Source: Capniomyces stellatus (lineage: Eukaryota > Kickxellomycota > Harpellomycetes > Harpellales > Legeriomycetaceae). From it: a DNA stretch of 64,000 nucleotides. The position numbers and the translations under genes were made by a program. Below, one piece after another: positions 13,065 to 22,763 of the stretch; the first letter of the stretch is position 1, and each line of letters begins with the position of its first letter. The notes under the pieces were generated by a model. That model was not told the DNA's origin. It searched no databases and saw nothing but the letters and a program-made list of their open reading frames with translations. Location of the stretch: positions 44,494-108,493 of the forward strand of contig LUVW01000045.1 in NCBI GenBank assembly GCA_001661515.1. The letters run 5' to 3'.

Positions 13065-13580
13065 AAAGACCGGATTCTCTCGAGTGGCAAGTCCTTTTTT
13101 TTGTCCTATCCTGGAAAATCTTGAGAGTAAAATTAAAAGGGATAAAATATGAAATTCAGAGAGAATCCCAAGAGGCCAATAAAAATAGCCAAAAGTGCCG
13201 TTATAAGGAGGCACTTTCAAGACTTGGTAAAATAGAAGGGGGGGGGGGCTGTATTTTTGCTTTCTAATTTTTTATACGGCATTATTTTTGCCATTGGTAT
13301 CGTGCTCATAAATTGTTTTTTTGCTCGACTAAAATCCGTTGGTGTTTAGAGGCAAAGGTGACAAAGTATTAATATTTCTGCAAGAACGATATAATAATGC
13401 CCAAAAAAAGAGCATTGACCTATTTTCTTGAATGTTACACCTTTCTTACCAGTTGATTAGCGCTTTACTTTTTCTTTTTTAGTAAAAAAAAATAAAAAAT
13501 AAAAGCTACTTGCTAGAAAATAACTCGGAAACACCAATTGTTCTTGGGGATTTTTTATTGCATATCTTTAGTGATCTGCT

Positions 13581-13664
13581 ATGATTAAAGCTTTAACCAA
13601 CTTGATCGCAGCACCTCTTGGGTTTATCGTGTTTGGTTTGCTAGTTTGTTTTGGCTTTGTATAG
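13581..13664 (+). CDS. Possible 27-residue hydrophobic peptide ORF
   Basis: An ATG-started 28-codon frame encodes MIKALTNLIAAPLGFIVFGL and a further seven hydrophobic residues, then stops at a TAG inside GTATAG, which could instead be a splice donor. The sequence looks like a single membrane span rather than random AT-rich translation. It could be a stand-alone micropeptide, a first exon, or chance. Confidence 0.2.
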   Translation: MIKALTNLIAAPLGFIVFGLLVCFGFV

Positions 13665-14310
13665 CTTTGAATGCGAGTGTAATTGTAATGGTAATGGAAA
13701 AGAAATAGAGCTAGAGCTAGCTTCTAAAATCAAAATAGTTTAGATGTGTATTATTATCATGTGACTTTCAGGTTCTTTTATGATATATATGCAGTTTATT
13801 ATTCTTTTTGATACATTATATAGGTCAAGTAAGATTAGTAAAGTGGATTCGGATTTATAGAGTAGAAACAAGTTGTTGATATAAGCTCAGTTATACAGCA
13901 AGCAATAGTAGCAATGATATGTTTATGATAGGGCGTGAAAGAGATCCAAGTGCACCAAATGTCACAAAGTGCATCAAGCGTTCTGAATGTTCCAAAGTTT
14001 TCTAATATTTAATTAAAAATAGTGGAGGCTTTGGAGGAACGTCAAATTTACAGGCTGTTTGCTTGATGCATTATGTTAAGCCCCCGAGCTATTAAATAAC
14101 TCAAGTCTCTGGGCATGATGGTAAGAAAGGAAGATAAACGAAAAAAAAGACAGCTGTGACCAAAAATAAATAAAATGGAAAAACAGCTTTTTTTTTTTAC
14201 AGTAAAATAAAGCGGACGAACTTGGATACAATAAAAAAGTGGGTGGATTAATTAAAGTGGCGGGAATGAGATGATTTTTCCAAAAACCCAAGGACACGTA
14301 AAAGGAAAAA

Positions 14311-14311
14311 N

Positions 14312-14338
<27 letters not shown>
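14311..14338. repeat. Poly-A tract containing one undetermined base
   Basis: An N at 14311 sits inside a run of A of about 30. The true length of the tract is uncertain. Confidence 0.8.
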
Positions 14339-14344
<6 letters not shown>

Positions 14345-15453
14345 CAAAACAACCAAAACAAAAAAGGGGAGGTAAAAAAGAACAAAAAAAAAGAGGTAAT
14401 TTTACAAAAGTGGCAGAATAAAGCCTAAAACAGGTATGGATAAAGTAAAAGAGGTAAAGGTGTAATTGTATTTGGGGAAGGGGAGTGAGAGAGTAGAGTA
14501 GGGTAGAGTAGAATGAAATGGGCGTGGAATCGAGAAAGGATAATTTGTGTATGTTAGCTTGATTAATCACGGTTAAAACCAAAAGCGTCGAGTGAAAATA
14601 TCAAAAAATAGTCAAAAAAGTAAGGTCAAAAAAGTAAGAGGAAAGGAGTGGTAAAAATAGTAATTACATCAAATGGGTAGATCGGAATTTTGTAAGAAGG
14701 TGAGATAAATAATATAATGGTTATGGATGATGAGCGATGGGGGTGTATAAAGGAAATCACGTTAATGTACAGGGAAGAAGTCATTGTTGGTTTGTTAATT
14801 GGTTTGGTAAGCAGGAAAGATATCAAAGATAAAAGTAGAGCGGGGAATATTTAAGTTTGAAGTGTGCAAAGAAAAAGAGCATGAAGATAGCAATGACCCA
14901 TCTAGCATTAATAAGATTAAGGAAATGTAAAAGAAAGAAAAGAGGGACTAGTTGAATAAGGAAAATCATTAATTAGTATTAGTAATGTATATGAAGAGGA
15001 ATAAATAAAAAAAAAACAGAAAGCAAAATAGAATAAAAAAAACGAAACGAAAACAAATGAAATCAAAATAAAAAGGCGAAAAGAAAAGAAAAAAATCAAA
15101 AAAGAGTAGGAATTTCAATTAAAAAATAAAAGAAAAATAAGAGTAGGGAAAATAAAAAAAACGAGAAAATAATAAATAAAGGAAAACAAAAAAAAAAACA
15201 AGTAAAAAAAAAACGCCTTTTACTTTTAAACTTGGAGTAGTGAAGATAAAACGACACAAAGTATAAAGAGAAGAAGAAAAAAAAAGAAGATTCAATAGAG
15301 TTGTTTTTTTTTTAACTAGAGGGTAATCAAAGATTGACAAACGCACGATCTAAAGGGAGGAAGAGAAAAAAAAAATTGAAAAAAAAACAAATAAATAGAA
15401 AAGGAAGCGACGAAGCAATAATAAAAAAAAAAAAAGGATTACGCAATTTGATG

Positions 15454-16639
15454 ATGGAGGCAAGTAGAGAGAGAGCGAGAAGAAAATAAATAAAAGGAAT
15501 AAATAAAGAGATTGATGAAAATAATCAGTAATGTAAGAGTGTGGGAGAGGGTGGATACAAAAGAACAAGGAGTAAATACTAAAACGTGAATGGAATAAAT
15601 AATACATAATAGGGTATTCTTGATTTTAGCAAAGACTTGGATGTTGGATTGTTGGATACGGTAGTGAATACTTTTTTCACTGGGCGAGGAGAAGAGGTAA
15701 GAGTCAAAAAGTAGAATAGAGTAAAAGGAGAAAGTAGATTGGAGAGAGTAAAAGAGAGTAAAAGAGAGTAAAAGAGAGTAAAAGAGAGTAAAAGAGAGTA
15801 AAAGATTAATAATAAATGAACTGTAAATAGCAAAAGCTGGCACAACAAATTTTGACGACGTTTCAAGAAAACCCAGAGTCATGGACAAGAGTAGATGGGA
15901 TATTAGAAAAGTCAAACCTTGCACAAACCAAAGTAAATAAAAGAAGTATACAAGTATAAGTATAAATATAAATATAAATATAAATATAGTAAAATGTAAT
16001 AAAATGTAATTATAAAATGTAGTTTATTGGGCTTCAAATACTGGAAAAGTTGATTCAAACGAGATGGAAAATATTGCCAGTAGATCAGCAAAATGGTAAA
16101 TAAAGATATAAAGGATATAAAAGAAAATAAAGGGAAATAAAAGAAAATAAAAGGATGAATTGTGGCTTTGGGAAAATAGGGATAAAGAACTTTATAGTGG
16201 CAATAGTGATAAAGACGTCAAGTACGGAGGAAATGATTAAGGCAAACAAGATGTACTTGTCAAAGTTGAATTTGATATTGGTAGAGATTCTGAAGCAAGA
16301 GTGGCCACATAACTGGCCAACGTTTATACCGGAGATAGTAGCGAGTAGCAAGACGAGTATATCGTTGTGTTGGAACAATATGGAGATATTGAAGTTGCTT
16401 AGTGAGGAGATATTTGATTATTCGGGGGAGCAAATGACGACGAAGAAGGCGATGGATATGAAGAAGCAGATGAATGGGGAGTTTAGTGAGATATTCCAGT
16501 TGTGCAATGAAGTGTTGCAAACAGCGATGCAGGCGAATCTGATTAAGGCGACGTTGGAAACATTGTTGAAGTTTTTGAGTTGGATACCATTGGGGTATAT
16601 ATTTGAAACCGATTTGATTGAAAATTTATGTACAAGAGT

Positions 16640-16671
<32 letters not shown>

Positions 16672-19347
16672 TTGGTAGTAGTAGTAGTATTGGTAGTAGT
16701 AGTAGTAGTAGTATAAGTAATAATAAATAATATTAATTGATAAATGAATTAATTGATAAATGAATAAATAAAAAAAATAATAAATAATAAATAGTTTCTA
16801 GAGGCTAGAGAGACTAGAAATTCGGTGATAAAATGTCTAGGAGAGATATCAAGTTTGAGTATAGAGGAGAATTATAGTATGAAGATGGTAAAGATGTATT
16901 CGATGGCGATGGGGGGGATAAACAAGATACTGGGGGAGAACAATAAGGAAATAGGAAAGAAATGGGATGGATTGGCAGATGATGAGCAAGAATTTATTCA
17001 GAATGTGGTGCAGTTTTTAGCGACGTACTTGGGAAAACATCTGGAATTGTTGGAGAGACAGGGGAATTGGGGGGAGATAATAGCGGGGCATCGATACTTG
17101 GTGGAGATAATGAGGGTTGAGGACCGAGAAATGTTTAAAGTATGTTTGGAATACTGTAATGGATTTGTTAGAGGATTATATGAAGATAATAAGAAGGGGA
17201 ATGTGAATATGAATATGGGATCAACAGGAGTATTGATGGTTGGAATGGGAATGGGGATGGGGATGGGAGGAGTAGGAGTAGGAGTAGGAGGAAAGAGAAA
17301 CAATAGAGTGGAAATGTATAGAGAAATATTGACAGAAATGAGGCAGGTGATAATAGACAATATGGTGAAACCATCAGAAGTGTTGATAGTGGAGAATGAC
17401 GATGGAGAAATAGTAAGAGAATTTATCAAGGAAACAGATACAATTACGCTGTACAAGACAGAGCGAGAGAGTCTAGTGTTCCTAACGCACTTGGACACAG
17501 ACGATATGGAGCGGATTATGATGGACAAGTTGGGCAAACAGCTGGACAACAGCGAATGGAGCTGGAACAACCTGAACAAATTATGCTGGGCGTTTGGATC
17601 GATCAGTGGGTCGATGAACGAGGACCAGGAAAGGCGATTTCTGGTGGTGGTGATCAAGGGGCTACTGGGGCTTTGCGAGATGGTGCGCGGGAAGGACAAC
17701 AAGGCAGTGGTGGCGAGCAATATCATGTATGTGGTAGGACAGTACCCACGGTTCCTGAAGGCTCACTGGAAGTTCCTCAAGACCGTAGTCAACAAGCTGT
17801 TTGAGTTTATGCACGAGCTGCACCCAGGCGTACGCGACATGGCCTGTGACACGTTCATCAAGTTGGCCGACAAGTGCAAGAAACACTTTGTCATAGTCCA
17901 GCCCAACGAGTCTGAGCCCTTTATAGCCGAGATTCTACGCGCTACCAGCTCAATCATCAACGACCTTGAACCACAGCAGACTATCACCTTCTACAACGCC
18001 ATTGCGCGCATCATCTCCGCCGAGTCCGACCCTCACGCTCTTGCTAACCTCCTCACCAACACTATGGCTCTTCCAAACGCCACTTACGCGCGTATGCTTG
18101 CCCTCCTCTCCGAAAACCCAACCAATCTCGAAAAAACCGATATTAACAAATCCATTTCTCACTTTTTACGCGTCAACATCAACGTGTGCGAACCTATTGG
18201 GTCTAGCTTCCTGCCCCAGATCGCTAACATCTACCTCGACATGCTTGGTGTCTATGCCGCCCTCTCCGAACGCATCAACGCGTCTGTTTCTGCTAATGGT
18301 CCAATTGCTGCCCGTTATCCAAACATCCGTGCTATGCGTGCTGTCAAAAAAGATTTTCTTAACCTCATCGACTGCTTCATTGCCAACTCCAAGAACTCCG
18401 ACCTTACTCAGATTTCTGCCAACATTCTGCCTCCGCTATTTGACTCTGTTCTGCCTGACTTTTCTGCCTCTGCTCCCATTGTCCGTGACCATGAGGTAAT
18501 CAAGCTGATGTCTACTATTGTCTCTGTTACCGGGTTTCTTGCTGCTCAGCATGTACCCCTCATCATTGACCACGTCATCATTCCTACTCTTGACATGATT
18601 AATAAGGACTTTTCCGAGTTCCCCGAGTTCCGCATCGAGTTCTATAAACTGCTCACCAGTATCAATACTTGCTGCTTCAACGCTCTTCTTTCCCTCTCCC
18701 CCGCCAACTTCAAGCTCATCATTCACTCTATAGTCTGGGGCTTCAAACATACTCTTCGTGACATTTCCGAGTCCAGTCTCACTCTCCTCTCTGAACTCAT
18801 CAATAACTTTGCCTCCTCTGACCATCTCGTCGCCAACTCTTTCTTTGCCTCTTACTTTTCTGAGCTCACAACCGACATTTTCTATGTTCTAACTGACTCT
18901 GACCACAAGTCCGGCTTTCGTTCCCAGTGCAACATTCTCTCCAGACTCATCCAAATCTCCCAGTCTTCCCTCCTAACTTCCCCTCTTGATCCTAACCCAA
19001 TCAATCCTTCCCCTTCTAACCCTAAATTTGACAACGTCACTTATGTCTCCAACTTTATTTCCTCCCTCCTCAGAAACGCCTTTCCCAACCTCACTGCCTC
19101 CCAAATTCAGTCCTTCATCACCAACCTCTTCAACAATTCTAACCCTAACCAACTTGACAACTTCCGCATCATTGTTCGTGACTTTTTAATCCAACTTAAG
19201 GTCTTTAGCGGTGAGTCTGATGAACATTTAATTCTCTTCAGTGCTGATAATGAACTTGAACTTGATAATCTTAAAACTATCCAACGAAATCAAGCCCTGC
19301 TTATTCCTGGAATGATTAAACCCAGTGAAATGGATGAAGGCGATTAA
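15454..19347 (+). CDS. XPO1: Exportin-1 / CRM1 nuclear export receptor
   Basis: This karyopherin carries NES cargo out of the nucleus with RanGTP. Exons: 15454-15459, 15613-15696, 15831-15932, 16023-16095, 16180-16637 and 16795-19347, about 1091 residues (human CRM1 is 1071). The N-terminus GILDFSKDLD and the stretches LKQEWPHNWPTFIPEIVASS, GYIFET, ASNIMYVVGQYPRF and LKTVVNKLFEFMHE are near-identical to CRM1. The first exon is inferred to be just ATG GAG followed by a GC donor (GCAAGT), giving MEGILDFSKDLD, the usual fungal start. An ATG three bases earlier is also possible. Cys535 in GLLGLCEMVRGKDNK matches the leptomycin-reactive cysteine. A Met/Gly/Val low-complexity insert lies near residues 377-411. 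Codon choice changes from purine-rich to pyrimidine-rich halfway. The UBP3-like gene follows 280 bp downstream on the same strand. Confidence 0.93.
15743..15804. repeat. GAGTAAAAGA decamer tandem repeat in an XPO1 intron
   Basis: Six copies of a 10-bp purine-rich unit within the intron 15697-15830 of XPO1. Confidence 0.9.
16638..16794 (+). repeat. (AGT)n-containing XPO1 intron
   Basis: The intron between the fifth and sixth XPO1 exons starts GTAAGT and runs directly into about 20 AGT triplets interrupted by ATTGGT. It ends AATAG. Reading through would add poly-Ser, so the splice is strongly preferred because the next exon resumes CRM1 homology with FLEARET. Confidence 0.8.
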
Positions 19348-19433
19348 TCCCATTAATCCCCTCTCTATATTCCTCTTTTATTCTTACTTTCTATTTTTTT
19401 TTTCTTTTTAATTTTACTATTAGCTCTTTAATC

Positions 19434-19494
19434 TTTTTTTTTTTTTTTTTTTTTTTTTTTTNNNNNNTTTTTTTTTTTTTTTTTTTTTTTTTTT
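19434..19494. repeat. Poly-T tract with assembly gap
   Basis: Six Ns at 19462-19467 inside a T run of about 55 bases, just after the XPO1 stop. The real length is unknown. Confidence 0.9.
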
Positions 19495-19627
19495 ATTATC
19501 TTTTAATAAAAATTTACATAACCCTTATAAATCCTTTTATTTAATTATTTATTTCCCTTACTAGTATTTTCTTTTTATTATCTTTTTTTTTTATTATTCT
19601 TTGTTTTTCTTTTTATTATCTTTAAAA

Positions 19628-20553
19628 ATGTCTATTCAATCTAGTATCATTCCAAATAATATCTCTCAAAATCTCAATCCTAATCTCAATCCTATTCCTA
19701 ATCCTAATCCTAAACAGAATCAGTACCAGAATACTAAACAGAATCAGAAACTTAAACCTAAATCTAAATCTAAATCTAAATCTAAATCTAAACAAAAGTC
19801 TAAATCCAACTCTAGTTTGATTTCTACTTTACCTCCATCTCCAACTACAGGTCTGAATCCTGTTGCATTTTCTATCCCAGTTTTACCAATCGACTCTACT
19901 CTCAAGTTTGGTTCTTCTTCTTCTCACTTTGTTATTGAAAACCAATTTGTTGTTGATAACCTCAATACCATCAAAAGTCTCTTTTCCAAAGTAAGTTTTG
20001 TTTTTTGTTTTTTGTTTTGTTCCTTTTTCTTCTTTTCTTCTTTTGTTCTTTTAACGCTTCATTTATCTCACCGTTTTCTTATTTCTTATTTCTTATTCCA
20101 GTTTCCTGTCCATATCCCAGATAACACAGGTAGATTCACTAACCAACCTTATCCATTCAATTCAATTCAATTCCATTTTTCTTTCTTATCTTATTCTATA
20201 ATTGTACAGTTGATTGTTGATTTAGTTTAATTTTAATTTTCCTAAATTCTTCATTTAGACGAGTTTTGGAATCAAGTCACTATAGATTCAATCCAAAAAA
20301 AACAGTCTCTTCGAAAACTCAAACTATCTCAAAAACAAGCTCTAAAACATCCTCAATCTTCTTCAAATATCTCAGCCCAGCCCACCAACTACCAAAATAC
20401 AAATCTTACCTCTAATAACACTGACGATACGATGATCACCAATATTATAAATAACAATCCCACCAATCAACCCTCTCAAAGTCCTACTGAGAACCAAAAT
20501 GTTCCTACCAAACCAAAACCACCTCCTTCCAGCTGGGCAGCATTGCTAAAACC

Positions 20554-20597
<44 letters not shown>

Positions 20598-22535
20598 AAA
20601 CTAAAGCAGAAGCAGAAACAGAAACAGAAACAGAAACAGAAACAACGACTTCACCACCTTCATTCCCACAACCTCAAAAACTCCCCAAAAAATCTCTATT
20701 TGACTTGATCAAATCATACACTCCCCACAACTCTCCAAAAGTCTTTGTCCCAAAGGGCCTAGTCAACACCGGAAACATGTGCTTCATGAACGTTGTTCTC
20801 CAAGCCTTCCTCCACTGTCACTACCTAACCAACCTTTTAATCGACATCAGAGACACTGTTTCTCACAATTTCTCTTCAAACATCCCTATAATCGATTCTC
20901 TCATTCTCTACATCAACGAGTTTCACTACCTCACTTCTGAATTCGACAATTCGTTAACCGATGACCCCTTTGTTCCCGAATACGTTTATCTCGCTCTTCG
21001 CCAAAAAAAGATTTTCCAGACTTCTCGGGTAACTAACCCACTCTAATCATCTACCTTTTATATCTTTTACATCATTTACTTTTTCTATATACATATATAT
21101 ATTTTGCTTCGTTTAATTGCTTGCTTGGGTTTTATTAGGGCCAGCAAGAAGATGCTATCGAGTTTATGGACCATTTAATCAACGGAATGCACGACGAACT
21201 TCTTCATGGTAACAAAACAAAACAAAACAAAACAAAACAAAACAAAACAAAACAAAACAAATTTCATCTAACTCCTTTCACTTTACTTTAATTGGTTTGC
21301 TGATTTTTCTATTTTCTTCTATCCATACCCATCTGTACAAACTTACCAATCACTGCTCCGTTTCCCTTTATTAATCTTTACAACCAAAACTTGTCATTTT
21401 TTTTTTTTTTCAGTAATGCAAATCGGAAATGCCCCTGCAAATGGCTTGTCACAAAACTCCTCAAAACTCCAAACTTCCCCTTCGTTTGCTGGCTTTGCAT
21501 CTCCAAAGTCACCTAAAACCTCAGCCCATCAAAACGACCCCTTTTCAACTCAACCATCCCACCCCAACAGTGCCAATCTGAACTACCACAACTCATCAGA
21601 CATCCCATCTGACTGCGGTCTTTCCTACTCTGACCAGTACCTCGCTGCTAATTACGGCGACTTTGAAAACTCTGATAATGGAAACGACTGGCTGAAGGTT
21701 GGCAAAAACAGCAAACTCGTCATCAACCGCGACTACCAATTTGCCCAAACCCCTATTTCCATGATTTTTGGCGGGTATCTCCGGTCTGAACTCAAAATTC
21801 CTGGGTCCAAACCCTCATCCACCAGAGAACCCTTCCAGTGCTTGGCTCTTGACATTTCAGTAAGTGGACAAAACTAAATACACGATGAAATCAATTTATA
21901 TTGACAAATCAACACACTCATTGTTGAATTTAGTTACTTTTTTTTTTTCCAACTCTTATTTATACTAATCTTACCTTTTTAATCTTTTTTTTATTTTTTT
22001 TATTTTTTTTATTTTTTTAATTTTTATTTTTTTTGTCTTGTGTTGCCCCCACTTTGTTTTTCTCTAGCCTCCTGAGGTCGAACATTTAGAAGATGCAATT
22101 GACCACCTGACTTTCCCTGAAGTCATTGAAGGGTACACAAACTCAAATGGCCACAAAGTCAACGCCACAAAGCAGCTGTTTCTAGACGATCTACCGCCGG
22201 TCCTAGTCATCATTCTAAAGCGGGTTGTTTATTCAATCGAACTTGGCGCGTTCAAAATCAACAAGTTTGTTACTTATCCAAATACCCTTTTCCTAAAACC
22301 CAAATGGTTTAACCGCAAGAGTCACTCTTGTCCCAGCTACAATCTTTCTTCCGTTCTCTATCATCACGGCGACCATGCTGGTGGTGGCCATTATACCTGT
22401 GATGTTTTGAGGCAGCGGACAGATGATTGGTTGAGATTTGATGATACCGATATCACCACCGGTCTTATGCCTGACCAGGTTTTGTCTGAAAAGGATGATA
22501 GATGCGCCTACATTTTAATTTACACTAGATCTTGA
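19628..22535 (+). CDS. UBP3: Ubiquitin carboxyl-terminal hydrolase, Ubp3/USP10-like
   Basis: A USP-family cysteine deubiquitinase. Six exons in phase: 19628-19990, 20102-20129, 20259-21028, 21139-21208, 21414-21859 and 22068-22535, 714 residues. The Cys box is GLVNTGNMCFMNVVLQ (nucleophile Cys305). The QQEDAIEFMDHL box is intact. The His box is GGHYTCDV (about His667), and RFDD carries the likely Asp. The segment DWLKVGKNSK, then TPISMIFGG, then LPPVLVIILKR follows USP10 and Ubp3 in order. By family, Ubp3 with Bre5 acts on COPII and ribophagy substrates and USP10 on p53 and stress-granule proteins. The Bre5/G3BP partner is not in the window. The N-terminal 250 residues are low complexity (Asn-Pro repeats, Lys-Ser repeats, poly-Thr from an AAC microsatellite, Glu-Thr repeats). 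An AAAAC microsatellite sits in the intron after 21208. Confidence 0.9.
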
Positions 22536-22763
22536 TTTTACCTTTTTACCATTTTTCTTTTACTTTTTTATATATTGATTTTTTTTTTTCTTTTGGTTAT
22601 TATTATAAATTCTTTAAATTCAATTTGAAAATAAAAATGAAAAAGTGGGGGTTTTCTTCTTACTATAAAGTTTACTGTTAGGTATTTAAATTCGATATAA
22701 AAAAAAAAACTGAAATAATAACAGAAATAGAAAAGGTGAGGCACATAACATTTTTATGTAAAG

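Larger units (their letters stand above)
12131..15450. other. Gene-poor stretch, purine-rich in its right half
   Basis: No confident gene. From about 14080 to the XPO1 start the plus strand is mostly A and G. The minus-strand open frames there are Phe/Ser/Leu-rich artefacts of that bias. A tract with one N lies at 14311. This purine domain runs directly into the purine-rich 5' half of XPO1. Confidence 0.6.

Noticed and set aside
14076..15924. Several minus-strand frames of 60-168 codons upstream of XPO1
   Set aside because: They are Phe/Ser/Leu-rich products of a purine-biased plus strand and cover XPO1's own 5' exons and introns.
16998..17726. 242-codon minus-strand frame inside XPO1
   Set aside because: Antisense shadow of purine-rich coding sequence. 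Its Ser/Thr/Pro/Ile composition is the complement of the sense codons.
20545..20640. Poly-Thr and Glu-Thr run in the UBP3-like protein as a possible intron
   Set aside because: The frame stays open on both sides and the run is an in-frame AAC/AAACAG microsatellite, consistent with the rest of the disordered N-terminus.
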